Source: Cytobacillus dafuensis (GTDB lineage: Bacteria; Bacillota; Bacilli; Bacillales; Cytobacillaceae). From it: a DNA stretch of 64,000 bases. Made by a program: the position numbers and the translations under genes. The stretch is taken from positions 1,468,001-1,532,000 of the forward strand of contig NZ_CP042593.1 of the NCBI RefSeq assembly GCF_007995155.1. Direction: 5' to 3'. This document shows, in pieces, positions 12,301-20,900 of the stretch (positions are counted from its first letter, which is position 1; every line of letters begins with the position of its first letter). The notes under the pieces were generated by a model, which made no database searches, was not told the origin of the DNA, and was given only the letters and a program-made list of their open reading frames with translations.

Positions 12301-14944
12301 TACCCAATTGTTTACATCTGGAACCATCCAAAAAATGGCTAAACATCTTATTGCTATTTTGAAGAGTGTCACTGAACATCCTAATTTCTTAATCCAAGAC
12401 ATTAAATATTTGTCGAAAGAAGAGGAAAAGGAAATATTAGTAGATTTCAATGCGACTGACATGACATTTCCAATCGAACGGACACTAGATCAAATGGTGG
12501 AGGAACAAGCTATTAAGAGTCCATTTGAAACAGCTCTTATATATGGAGAACGTTGTATTACTTATCGGGAACTGTCGAAACAGGCAAACGCAGTGGCTTC
12601 ATGCCTTGTACAGGTAGGTATACAGCCAGGTGACCATGTAGGCATTATAGCTGGGAGACATGCGGAAGCCGTGGCAGGATTGCTTGGAATATTAAAGACA
12701 GGAGCTGCCTATGTTCCAATGGAACCGGATTATCCTAAGGAGCGTATTCGTTATATCCAGGAACAGTCACATATTACCCATGTTGTACTGGATGGAGAAT
12801 CTAGACAACAAGAAGAATATCTGCTTCCCGGGACAAAGGTTATCAAATTGGAGGAAGCAATCAATAGCCATGTCACCAAACCAACTAATTCTAAGGATTC
12901 GTCAAATCTGGCGTATATCATCTACACTTCCGGATCGACTGGAAAGCCTAAAGGAGTCATGATTGAACATAAATCAGCTGTAAACTTGATTCATTGGGTG
13001 AACTCGACCTATCGGGTAGGACCTAAAGATCGACTTTTGTGGTTGACGTCGATGTGCTTCGACCTTTCTGTCTATGACTTGTTCGGAATACTAGCAGCTG
13101 GAGGGACAGTCGTAATCGCTCAAAAAGAGGATGTACAGAACCCGCTTCGTTTACAGGAAATGCTAAGGAAGGAGAGAATCACGTTTTGGGATTCTGTGCC
13201 TACCACTCTGAACCATGTTATTCGAAGTCTAGATGAAAGTGAGATCTCGTACTTACAGGAGGATTTACGTCTCATCTTCTTAAGTGGGGACTGGATTCCA
13301 GTAAATCTAAAGAAACGAGCTGAGGTATACTTGCCAAATGCTAAGATGATTGGACTAGGAGGGGCAACCGAAGGGACAGTTTGGTCTAATTATTACCCAA
13401 TTGAAACAGTGCATGATGGACAAAAAAGTATCCCATATGGAAAGCCAATTGGCAATAATACCTTTTATATCCTTGATGCCAATCAGTGCCCTGTACCAAA
13501 GGGTGTAACAGGAGAACTATACATTGGTGGAATAGGAGTGGCACGTGGCTATATTGGAGATGATGAAAAAACAAATGCATCCTTTATGAAAGATCCTTTC
13601 CAAAAGGAAGAAACGGCTCGGATGTATCGTACAGGAGATCTCGGTCGAATGATTTCAGATGGAAACATGGAGTTTCTTGGAAGAAAGGATTATCAAGTGA
13701 AGGTAAGAGGCTACCGAATTGAGCTTGGGGAAGTGGAAGCACAACTTACTACACATCATGGAGTAAAGGAAGCATTAGCTACTGTAATTAAGGATGGAGA
13801 AGAAAATAGTGGAATAGTAGCTTATCTACTTGGAGACAAGAGCATACAAGACAGTGAACTTCGGCAGCACTTATTAGCATCTTTGCCGATCTATATGCTT
13901 CCAGCGCATTACATTTGGTTAGAAAAATGGCCACTAAGTAGTAATGGGAAAATTGATCGAAAGTCATTGCCAAATCCCAAAGAGCTTTATTACCACAAGG
14001 AGTATGATGCTCCAAAAAGTAGTATGGAAAAAGTTTTGGCGGATATTTGGAAATCAATATTAGGAATTGAGAAAATTGGGCTTCAAGACGACTTTTTCGA
14101 ATTAGGAGGACAATCGCTTAAGGCGGCTTCGTTAGCTACACATATTCTTAAAACAATAGGAATAGAGGTACCTTTGCATTGGATATTCCAATATACAACT
14201 CTAGAGAGTTTGTCAAATCAGATAGAAAATTTACAATTAAAAGGGTTAGTGGGCGATAGTCCAGTGATCAAATTACAAGATGGGGAAGATCCAATTTTCT
14301 GTTTCCCTCCTGTCGCTGGATTTGGTTTTGAATATAAAGGCTTAGCTCAATATCTAAATGAACGGGCTGTATATGGTTTTGACTTCATTGAAGCAGATAA
14401 CCGAATTGCACAATACGTAACAATCATTAAAGAAATTCAACCGGAAGGGCCATATACGTTACTTGGATATTCTGCAGGAGGAAATCTTGCATTCGAAGTT
14501 GTCAAGGCTTTAGAAGTAAATGGAGATATGGTAGCTAAGCTAATTATCATGGATGCAGAACGAAATGAAGCCATTGGGTCAGTTACCAATGAACAGATTA
14601 TAAGAGAGACAGAAGAACAACTCATTGCTGTTCAAGAAAAGTACCGTGAATACTTAAGTGTACCAGCATTTCGTCAAGCGGTGAATAAAAGGATTAAGAA
14701 TTATCGAATCTATCTAAATGATACGGTAAACGAAGGATCTATTTATGCAGATATCTTTGCAGTCCGTTCTAGAGATACCACAAGCTTAGGGTGGGGAATT
14801 GCTACAAAAGGCGAATATAAAGAATTTCAAGGATATGGAAAGCATAGTGAGATGTTAGAGGATCCGAACATTCAAGAAAATGTAAAGCAGGTTAATGCGA
14901 TTTTATCAATGAATAAAAAGAAGTTTCCAGAATCTATTGGATAA
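326..14944 (+). CDS. NrpsA: four-module NRPS (Ser, Thr-E, Leu, Cys-like) with terminal thioesterase
   Basis: 4872 aa. The ATG at 326 is chosen because AGGAGG (314-319) sits 6 nt upstream; ATG 323 is too close. Module 1: C (HH at residues 143-144, DGWSLG type), A (A3 core at 611, pocket code DVWHFSLVDK = Ser), T (Ser1014). Module 2: C (HH1195, SDG type), A (A3 core 1663, DFWNIGMVHK = Thr), T (GGDS, Ser2056), E (HH2238, NYLGDF at 2457); expected product D-allo-Thr. Module 3: C (HH2710, DGWCLG type), A (3177, DAWFLGNVVK = Leu), T (Ser3554). Module 4: C (HH3734, SDG type), A (4200, DLYDFSLVWK, nearest to Cys codes), T (Ser4597), then TE with GYSAGG (Ser4716), IIMDAERN and a late His in GYGKHSEML. 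The codes were read by eye against the PheA pocket. Residue calls are good for Ser, Thr and Leu and weak for module 4. Oddity: a terminal TE sits here although another TE-ending NRPS follows 24 nt downstream. Confidence 0.95.
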   Translation: MAAPEIKKIYPLSPMQEGMLFYALYSKKSKAYFEQVRLEIKKSIDIRVFEESFNRLIARHDILRSIFIHEEVPRPLQVVLNQRQANIHYENIHQLNPEEQEQALTSYLEEDKKRLFELDKDLLMRIAVFETGTSSFTVIWSFHHILLDGWSLGLLWEEFMSIYEGMMTRDPANLPPIQPYSNYINWLEKRDRKESLKYWKSYLSGYEVQASLPKKTESHADDDYDLKWIDIPLDDNLLAKMESHARQLKVTLNSYIQVVWGILLTKYNKTKDVVFGSVLSGRPSEIPGVEQMIGLFIQTAPVRITVSKESTFEELLVKVQKDALASQEHSFVPLADIQAQSDLGKELLNHLVMFENYPLNTNLHDEREHKLSVSKMDIIEHTNYDFQLLVIPGEHYNVRLSFNATVYEQELMKNISVHFHNLLKQVTDFPGVAINDIEILTKSEKQKILEFSTGNNVKLRKDIMIHEILQEQATRIPDKIALRFGNEYLTYKQLNEKSNQLASVLQENGLRAGETVGIRLNRSLEMVIGIYGILKAGGAYLPIDPSFPNERTSYLLEDTNTRYLLTKSDIKPLNSGFEGTTLLLDNQNLYTGDVKNIDSRNSPEDLIYVIYTSGSTGKPKGVMVQHNSVMNRLYWMQREYPITEDDVILQKTPFTFDVSVWELFWWTITGSSLCLLAPGGEKDPEVLVNTIYQNDVTILHFVPSMLQVFLKYVEDKKETVKQLSLVKYFFASGEALLLNQVHKFNELLFTANDTKLINLYGPTEATVDVSYYDCSTKCIDGRVPIGKPIDNVQLYIVDAYNRLMPVGVIGELCIAGDGLARGYLNRHDLTNEKFVNNPFNKGTKMYRTGDLARWLSNGQIEYLGRLDHQVKVRGYRIELQEIEAFLLEHVKVSEAVVTLRKDVSNEGYLCAYVVLKRDWIKDSSVIQSELKEFLGTNVPGYMVPAHIVTLSKMPLTPNGKLDRKSLPEPKVLLNNRYETPQAGTEQLIAEIWKEILGIKDIGVHDDFFDLGGHSLKATMLVARLKKIIGKTIPLSEFFENSTIRKLAEKLELETIEQKKEDIQQAVISSSYPLSSSQQRLFVLNQFEEIGTSYNMPNALIIDGAIDIKQLRASIHQVVRRHETLRTVFDIHDGKPVQIIKDTIEVEVEQVNAIGEAISQIASNFVQPFNLNEGPLFRVSLVTLNENRHLLLFDIHHILSDGISMNILVKEVLSRYKGQEFEPLSIQYKDFAVWQQSEKNADLYLKQQNYWLNQFKNEPVPLDLPLKGKRPAIQSFEGNRLSGKFDPELVKKLKNLVQETESSVYMILMAAYNILLSKYSGQEDIVIGSPVSGRSREEIQAIIGVFVNMLPMRNYPSGAKSFRSFLQDVKKKTLDALEHQDYPFEDLIEKLELRRDTSHHPLFDVVLVHQNMEQTQFILDNTIVTSFELPQQTSKFDLTLETVEETKGISFSWEYKTSLFSEEMINQISTHFIEILKKVVEQPDSPISQFDVVTIEEQEQIKQQFNKMDTDYPKHETIHTIFEKQVENFPENRAISFAGHFMTYRELNNCVNQLGSKLKKTGIGPEKLAIILMDRSPNMIISILAVLKAGGAYVPIDPSYPKERIQFIIDDCEAQIILSEAELPKGLAFKGELVRVDKVNLEMDRPTPNLPIEAKAENLAYIIYTSGTTGKPKGVMIEHRNVVRLLKNDSFLFDFDENDVWTVFHSYSFDFSVWEIFGALLYGGTSVIVSKETAQNPELFLHVLEKEKVTILNQTPSAFSSLIKQEQSSSVNLSLRYIIFGGEALSPSVLKGWYKKYPDVRLINMYGITETTVHVTYKEITWQDIQGETSPIGQPIPTLAIYILDKWGNLTPFGVPGELCIAGDGLARGYLNQPELTAEKFIVHQNEAGSRLYRSGDLARWLPDGSIEYLGRIDDQVKIRGHRIELGEIEAQLLQMEGVEDAVVLTRNDADGTAYLCGYLVSREDVTISAIRNHLSRTLPDYMIPASYVLLDQLPLTPNGKVDKRALPEPEGLIHLGVEYEAPQGEAEQRLARVWKEVLKAGKVGRHDHFFDLGGDSIKGIQVAARLHEKGWKLQLKDLFRYPTVAELAPYVQQVTGGQISQDEVTGEVSLSPIQRWFFDQRFEEAHHWNQAVLLESPEDLDPVALQSSFESLLHHHDALRMTYREEEGQILQWNRITTEENLYHWETIQISDIGDSLASKIEKECTRLQSRLNLAEGPLVAGGLFQTKKNDYFFVAIHHLAVDGVSWRILLEDLWEGYQQAKRSEPIQLPMKTDSFQKWSSELTQYAQGRAIKKELAYWKDVVSIPVTPLPKDGNASENRIADEDQVIIQFTREDTARLVKEANRAYRTEINDLLLTALHGAVQEWTGDENLVVDLEGHGREFIGEGIDISRTVGWFTSMFPVALTSSGSIEIGGKLQAIKEQLRRIPNKGIGYGLLAYLSSLDEKLQTYHPEIGFNYLGDFGEGLQNDKQAMTMSDISSGTSLGMANHRVHTLEINGMTLEGSLQFRVSFNRFEFKKSTIETFAEGFKRNLNQLVDYCIAQEQSVKTPSDVGLSTLPIEVWKDIQKVHSAESIEEIRPLSPMQEGILFESLMNPNSPAYFEQLSFVVNGKLEREYLWQSFQDLAVRHDILRTVFTTEGEHPLQIVVKELLLDVKEFSLLDITPDERQAAIEARKEADKEKGFDLKKGPLMRLTVLETDKEEFVLIWSHHHILMDGWCLGILLQEFLTLYAARKEGRRAELGPVESYGRYIEWLTNQDREEAKEYWREKVAGYVEQASLPKKQMTSASTYKQEELSYTMSTTLSKQVEQVARHLNSTISTVLQAAWGVLLSRYCQQEDVIFGTVVSGRPPAVKGIEKTVGLFINTIPVRFQAAKDKTFVDLVKEGQSWVVSSQEHSFLSLAEIQAESELGQGLIDHIFVVENYPFDEEAMSEKGARADLRIKNEGVFEQTSFDFNVIVVPGEQIHYAFRYNPEVYETALINYLKGHFVRVIEQVIESPETNISEVQLTSAYEQSCLQSFNDTEKDYNLEQTFVKLFEEQVDRAPFNVAVVASEMKWTYERLNQEANQLARHLQAKGLSSEQIVAILAEPSVEMILAVLAVLKAGGAYVPIDPNYPSERIQYMIKDSQAEIVITHHHLSDKVNGEREKVILEERSWVRESVENLPTSCEPNGLAYVIYTSGTTGHPKGVMIEHRSLSNLCQWHNDQFELTELDRSTKIAGFGFDASVWEIFPPLLKGAALYVVPEEFRTDIHELNKFFEQNQITISFLPTPLCEPFLALDNQSLRILLTGGDRLKTYQPVRFQLINNYGPTENTVVATSGAIDHQSTNLPIGRPIANTQVYILGKNHELQPIGVPGELCIAGDGLARGYLNQPELTAEKFIEHPHEAGSRLYRSGDLARWLPDGSIEYLGRIDDQVKIRGHRIEVGEIEAQLLKLKEVEDAVVLAHKDSDGMAYLCAYSVSSEKIKEKKVRVELAKRLPEYMIPAFFMQIDQLPLTRNGKVDRNALVEKSISIESIKSEKPRNQTEERLLRIWKEVLDSKVIGVDHNFFYKGGHSLKAASLAAKVSKEFNLDFPIRAVFENPTIAEMASFLKTIDSKKHNRITLADEMTHYPASSAQERLFIINQFDKSNISYNIPAIFTSNERIDEKKLKEVLKCLVERHESLRTSFELKAGELLQIIADEADIEVKIYYMKAVNLNEEMQKFVKPFDLYSSPLMRVNLLRLEEGTDILMVDMHHIISDGVSIDILMNDFIKLYYGEGLASLPIQYKDYAVWQKRELESDRLAIQEAYWLNQFDDELPTLELPTDFTRPAINEFIGDRFRVSIDEALYSRVKDLALATNTSIYMLLLSAYSVLLSKYSQQEDIIIGSPISGRIQEEVQGLIGMFANTLALRVNPKGTYSFSEFLQDAKEVILDAFENQEYPFEKLVEKLNIKRDVSRNAIFDTVFVLRHAETAASENSLLSPITVANPTSKFDITLEVIDDGKNLMFEWEYSTQLFTSGTIQKMAKHLIAILKSVTEHPNFLIQDIKYLSKEEEKEILVDFNATDMTFPIERTLDQMVEEQAIKSPFETALIYGERCITYRELSKQANAVASCLVQVGIQPGDHVGIIAGRHAEAVAGLLGILKTGAAYVPMEPDYPKERIRYIQEQSHITHVVLDGESRQQEEYLLPGTKVIKLEEAINSHVTKPTNSKDSSNLAYIIYTSGSTGKPKGVMIEHKSAVNLIHWVNSTYRVGPKDRLLWLTSMCFDLSVYDLFGILAAGGTVVIAQKEDVQNPLRLQEMLRKERITFWDSVPTTLNHVIRSLDESEISYLQEDLRLIFLSGDWIPVNLKKRAEVYLPNAKMIGLGGATEGTVWSNYYPIETVHDGQKSIPYGKPIGNNTFYILDANQCPVPKGVTGELYIGGIGVARGYIGDDEKTNASFMKDPFQKEETARMYRTGDLGRMISDGNMEFLGRKDYQVKVRGYRIELGEVEAQLTTHHGVKEALATVIKDGEENSGIVAYLLGDKSIQDSELRQHLLASLPIYMLPAHYIWLEKWPLSSNGKIDRKSLPNPKELYYHKEYDAPKSSMEKVLADIWKSILGIEKIGLQDDFFELGGQSLKAASLATHILKTIGIEVPLHWIFQYTTLESLSNQIENLQLKGLVGDSPVIKLQDGEDPIFCFPPVAGFGFEYKGLAQYLNERAVYGFDFIEADNRIAQYVTIIKEIQPEGPYTLLGYSAGGNLAFEVVKALEVNGDMVAKLIIMDAERNEAIGSVTNEQIIRETEEQLIAVQEKYREYLSVPAFRQAVNKRIKNYRIYLNDTVNEGSIYADIFAVRSRDTTSLGWGIATKGEYKEFQGYGKHSEMLEDPNIQENVKQVNAILSMNKKKFPESIG
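5880..9060 (+). repeat. A-subdomain/T/E/C block in NrpsA nearly identical to blocks in NrpsB
   Basis: This block runs from the A-domain segment GVPGELCIAG through T2, the E domain and most of C3. It matches about 23547-26727 (offset 17667, from T serine 6491 to 24158) and about 31140-34320. In a 150-nt sample at the start of the E domain I see only about two differences. The upstream half of the same A domain is a different (Thr) type, so the homology begins inside the A domain. Confidence 0.85.
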
Positions 14945-14968
14945 TGTTATCAGTGGAAGGGGATCATA

Positions 14969-17900
14969 ATGAAGGAAAAAATTAATATTCAAAATGTATA
15001 TGAGTTAACTCCTCTTCAGGAAGGGATGGTATTTAACCATATCATTGATAATGAGTCAAAGGCTTACCTGGAACAAGTAGAATTTAAGCTAGAAGGTAAC
15101 CTGAATATACCTTACTTTGAAACTAGTTTTCAAAGACTAGTAAATAGACATGATGCTTTCAGGACTATTATTCGATATTCAAAATTGAAAAAACCTCTTC
15201 AAGTTGTTTTAAAAGAGAGAAAAGCTGCATTTCAATTTGAGGATCTATCTGCCTACGATGAAAAGAAGATAGATAGAATAATAGAAGAGTACAAGGAAAA
15301 AGATTTAGCAAGGGGATTTATACTCGATAAAGATTCTTTGATTCGAGTAAAAGTATTTAAACAAACGGAAACTAGTTATGCAGTTATAGTAAGTTTTCAT
15401 CACATTGTTCTGGATGGATGGGGTCTAGGTGTAGCGCTTAATGAGTGGTTAGAAATATATGCAGGGCTACTAAACAACAAGCCTATAGATTTGCCAAATA
15501 GCTTTTCATATAGTGATTATATTGTTTGGTTAAAAAAGCAAAATTTTGAGCAAGCTTCGCTTCATTGGGAACGTGCTTTAGAGGGCTATGATCAAAAGGC
15601 GGGTTTTATACCCGTCTTTAAAAGAAAAGCGGATGGAAAAAAATTCCTTCATTCTTCATTTATTGAAACATTTAATGAGTCCCTAACAGAATCTCTCAGT
15701 GCATTAGCAAAGTCTTATAATGTAACGTTTAATGCAGTTCTAAGGTCAATTTGGGGACTTTTGCTGCAAAAGTACAATAATACAGATGATGTGGTGTTCG
15801 GAACTGTAGTTTCCGGGCGCCCGCCTCAATTAAGTGGCATTGAACAAGCTATAGGTTTATTTATTAATACAGTCCCCGTCCGTATAAAGGGGGAAGCAGG
15901 CCAAACTTTTAAAGACTTATTACTCCAGGTTCATGAGGATATACAAGAAGAGAATAAGTTTCATTACTATCCTTTATATGAAGTGTTATCTAAAAGTGAA
16001 TTGAAAAATGATTTATTAGATCATGTCATTGCCTTTGAAAACTATCCATTAGATAAACAATTATTGTTGGCTGGACAATATACAGGTTTATCTATCAGTG
16101 AAATGAAGATATTTGAACAGACAAATTACGATTTTCATATGAATATTGTACCAGGTGAAAAAACAACCCTAAACATTATATATAATAGCGAAATATACAA
16201 TCGGCAATATATAGAACAGATTTTCCGACATTTTCAAAAACTTGCAATTGATATCGTTCAAAATCCGAATAAAGACCTATTCAAGTATGAAGTATTAACC
16301 GAGGATGAAAAGTCAGAACAGTTAAAAAATAATATTAATAGTAGCTATCCTACTGACAAAACAATTCATGAATTATTTGAACTACAGGTTAGTAAGAATC
16401 CAGATAAAAAAGCAGCTGTTTTTGGTAGTGAGTATTTAACATACGATGAGCTTAATTCAAGAGCGAGTACAATAGCTGAGTATTTAAGGAAAAAAGGTGT
16501 AAGACGGCAGGAATCAATTGTATTGATTGCCAATAAAAGCCTTGAAACACTAGTTGCGATGTTAGCTATTTTAAAATCTGGCTGTGCGTATGTTCCGGTA
16601 GATCCTGCTTCACCGGTTGAGAGGATTCAGTATATTCTACAGGATTGCTCTGCTAGATTCCTTATATCACCAAGTGATTGGGCATCGCCTAGTGATTTTA
16701 CTGGACAAGTAATCAAAATAGACAATGGAATTTATGAAAGTACAACATCGGTAAGTTCTGAAGTCTATTACAGGGGAGAAGCAAATAGTCTAGCTTATAT
16801 TATATATACTTCAGGAACAACTGGAAAACCAAAAGGAGTTATGGTTGAGCATAAAAATGTTACATCCTTAATCCTAAATGAAAAAATGCCATACCAATTT
16901 AGTGATAAGGATATATGGACTATTTTCCATTCCTTCAGCTTTGATTTTTCGGTTTGGGAAATGTATGGGGCGCTTTTATACGGAGGAACGTGTGTGATCG
17001 TACCAAAAGATATAGCCCAAAATCCGAAGAAATTTTTATCCCTGCTCCAATCAGAAAATGTGACAGTGCTAAACCAAACACCCTCAGCATTTTCTCATCT
17101 TATTGAGGAAGTCAGTTTCAATGGTGTAACCAACTTAAATTTAAGATATGTTATTTTTGGTGGAGAAGCACTTAAGCCAGCAATGTTATATCCATGGAAG
17201 TTGAAATTTCCAAATATTCATTTAATTAATATGTATGGAATTACCGAAACAACGGTCCATGTTACATATAAAGAAATTACTAAACATGAAATAGAGGAAA
17301 ATACAAGTAACATTGGTAAACCACTACCTTCATTAAATGCGTATATAATGAACGAACATCAACAGCTCGTTCCAACAGGCACAATTGGTGAATTATACAT
17401 AGGAGGAGAAGGTGTTACTAGAGGATATATTAATAAGGAAGCATTAACTAAAGAACGATTTATGCTAAATCCATATAATCATTCTGAAATCATTTATCGT
17501 TCTGGGGATATTGTTCGCAAACTTAATAATGGGGAAATGGAATACCTTGGTCGAATAGATCATCAAGTTAAAGTTCGCGGGCATAGAATTGAACTTGGAG
17601 AAATTGAAAATCAATTATTGGTCCATCCGAATATTAAAGAGGCAGTGGTTGTTAGCTTCAAGGATCATACAGATATGACTTACTTATGTGCATATGTGGT
17701 ATCTGATAGGGAACTTTCGTCCACTGTCTTAAGAACATATTTATCTAGCTTTCTACCGGATTATATGATTCCTGCTCACTTTGTCTTTCTGGCATCCCTT
17801 CCACTAACAGGAAATGGAAAAATTGACCGGAAGGCATTACCTAAGCCAGAGGTAAGCAGTAACTTCGCGTATGTAGAACCACAAACGAGCTTAGAGGGTG

Positions 17901-20900
17901 AATTGGCGAAAATATGGAAAGAGGTTCTCGGAGTTGAACGAGTTGGAATCCACGATCATTTTTTTGAATTAGGGGGACATTCTCTTCGTGCAACTCAATT
18001 GGTCAATATGATTCATAAGAACTTGGATATAGAACTTCCATTAAAAATGGTATTTGAGAAACCAACCATCCAACTTATGTGTCAAGAAATAGAAAAACTA
18101 AATCCATCGGAAAAAAGGGTGTTCCATGAGATTCAGAAAGTGGAAGAACAGGAATATTATCCTGCATCATCAGCACAAAAACGATTGTTGATTTTAAATC
18201 AGCTTGAAAACATAGGAAACAATTATAACATTACGGGTGCGGTTCAATTAGAGGGTCCTGTCGATCCAAAGAGGCTTGAACAGGCAATTCAACAGGTGAT
18301 CAATAGACATGAAGCGTTACGAACTTCTTTTGAAACTACTGAGGAAGGATTTATTCAGCGGGTTCATCCGCATGTCCCTTTTTCATTAGAGCAATGGGAA
18401 GAAAAGGAACCGAAGGCTTCTCAGAGCGTGAATCGCTTTTCGCGTCCTTTCAATCTATCTAATGCCCCTCTATTGCGGGCAGGTCTTGTCAAGACAGGGC
18501 CAGAATGTCATGTGTTGATTTTGGATATGCATCATAGTATTTCGGACGAGGCCTCATTGAAGACCATGTTGAAGGAAATTAGTTTGTTGTATAAAGGAGA
18601 AGTTCTACCGCCGCTACGCCTTCAATACAAAGATGTGGCAGCCTGGCAAACAGAGCGAATGAAGACAAAAGAATTCTTGGAAGCTGAAACGTTCTGGTTG
18701 AAGGAAATGTCAGGAGAGCTCCCAGTGTTAGATATTTCAAGAAGAGAACGACCAAAGTTTCAAAGCTTCGAAGGGGATCGGGTAGATTTTCATGTTCCAA
18801 CATCATTGGCACAACAGCTTTCTGAACTAGCAACCAAAACAGGGACAACCTTGTATATGGTATTGTTATCTGCTTATCAGCTTCTTCTTTCGAGGTATTC
18901 GGGACAAGAAGATATTATTGTGGGATCTCCAGTAGCTAGCCGACCACATGCAGACCTTCAGAATATGGTTGGAATGTTTGTAAATACGATTCCAATGAGA
19001 AACAGTCTAAGTGAGGAAGAAAGCATTCGCTCTTTATTACAAAAAGTAAGGGAGCGTGCGCTCCTAGCCTTTGAGCATCAATCATATCCGTTTGAGCAGT
19101 TGGTGGAGAAGGTGTCCATCACAAGAGACTTGAGTCGTAACCCGGTCTTCGACCACATGTTTATTATGCATGATGCAGGTACAGCGAAGCTAGAATTGGA
19201 GAACGTGGACATCACTTCTTATTCTTTAGAGGATCGCTCCGCAAAAGTAGACCTGACTTTAGAAGTTTCGGAGAATGAGATGGGACTCTCCGCTTGGTTT
19301 CAATATAGCACAGCGTTATTTTCAAAAGATGAAATGAAGATAATGTCTTCACACTTTGTCAATATTTTGGAAGAAATCGTAAAGGATACTGATCAGCCAT
19401 TGTCTTCTATTGAAATGATCTCAGAGGCTGAACGATATACCCTTCTTCATGATTTAAATCCAAAGACAGTAGCGGGAGTCGAACGTACCGTTCACCAACG
19501 ATTTGAAGAACAAGTTACACATACCCCTGCACAAATCGCGGTTATTTCAAGTGGGAGGGAATACACCTATCAAGAAATCAATGAACGTGCAAATCGAATG
19601 GCCCGTGCCCTTCAAAACATGAACGTAGAAAAAGGCGACCGAATCGGGGTTATGGTCAAACGTTCAGAGGATCTTATCATCGCTCTACTCGCTGTATTAA
19701 AAACGGGGGCTGCGTATGTACCAATCGATCCAGATTACCCTGAAGATCGTATTGCCTACATGGTTCACGACAGTAACACCAAATATATTATGACGGATGT
19801 TCGTGAAGGCCGTTTGTCATCATTTGACGAAAAGCTTTGCTTATTATCAGACTTAGCTGACCAAAGTGAAGATGGTTCCAATCTGGAAGTAGATGTGCTG
19901 GCTACGGAGTTAGCGTATATCATCTATACGTCTGGTTCCACTGGAAAGCCAAAGGGAGTTATGGTAGAGCACCGTTCGGTGCACAATTTTATCGAAGGAA
20001 TGTCAGAATGTGTGAAAATGGCTTCTGGAGATAAAGTGTTGGCATTAACAACGGTATCGTTTGATATTTTTGTCACAGAAACCTTTCTCCCATTGGCAAA
20101 AGGCGCATGTGTCATTATGGCAAGTGAGGAAGAACAACAGGACCCAGCCTTATTAAGCAGCCTAATAATGGACAACGAGGTTACAACCATTCAGGCTACA
20201 CCATCAAGAATAAAAGGGCTTTTGATGTATCCAGAGGGAGAAGAGTGCTTAGAGACAGTCAAGGTAATGATCGTGGGTGGAGAAGCTCTACCACCTACTC
20301 TATTACAAAGTCTACAAGCTTACACGAATCTAACAGTCTACAATGCATATGGACCAACAGAAACCACCGTATATTCCAGTATCAGGAATGTAACGTCCGA
20401 CCATGAGGTTACGATCGGTCAACCAATCCGTAATACACGTTGTTATATCGTAGGACCACATAATCGTTTTCAGCCAATTGGGGTTCTAGGAGAATTGTGT
20501 ATTGCCGGAAGTGGGGTATCACGAGGATACCTAAACCGTCCAGAGCTTACAGCAAGTAAGTTTGTGGAAGACCCATTTGTGTCAGGAGAAATCATGTATA
20601 AAACGGGTGACCTGGCACGCTGGTTACCGGATGGCCAGATTGAATATGCAGGACGTATCGACCAACAAGTGAAAATGCGAGGATATAGAATAGAGCTCCA
20701 GGAAGTCGAGGCATGTATCGAAGAGTTTGATACGATACGTGAAGCGGCAGTAACGCTTCATACAGATTCTTTAGGGGACGCGTATCTCTGTGCTTATGTA
20801 GTGTGGAACGATGTGAAAAAGGCCGCCTCTTTCAAAGAACTAAAAGTGGAGCTAGCAAGAAAATTACCCGGATATATGGTGCCAACTCACATGATAGAGC

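Noticed and set aside
12711..12962. Plus-strand 83-codon frame inside module 4 of NrpsA
   Set aside because: It lies wholly inside a well-conserved A domain in another frame and shows no gene features.
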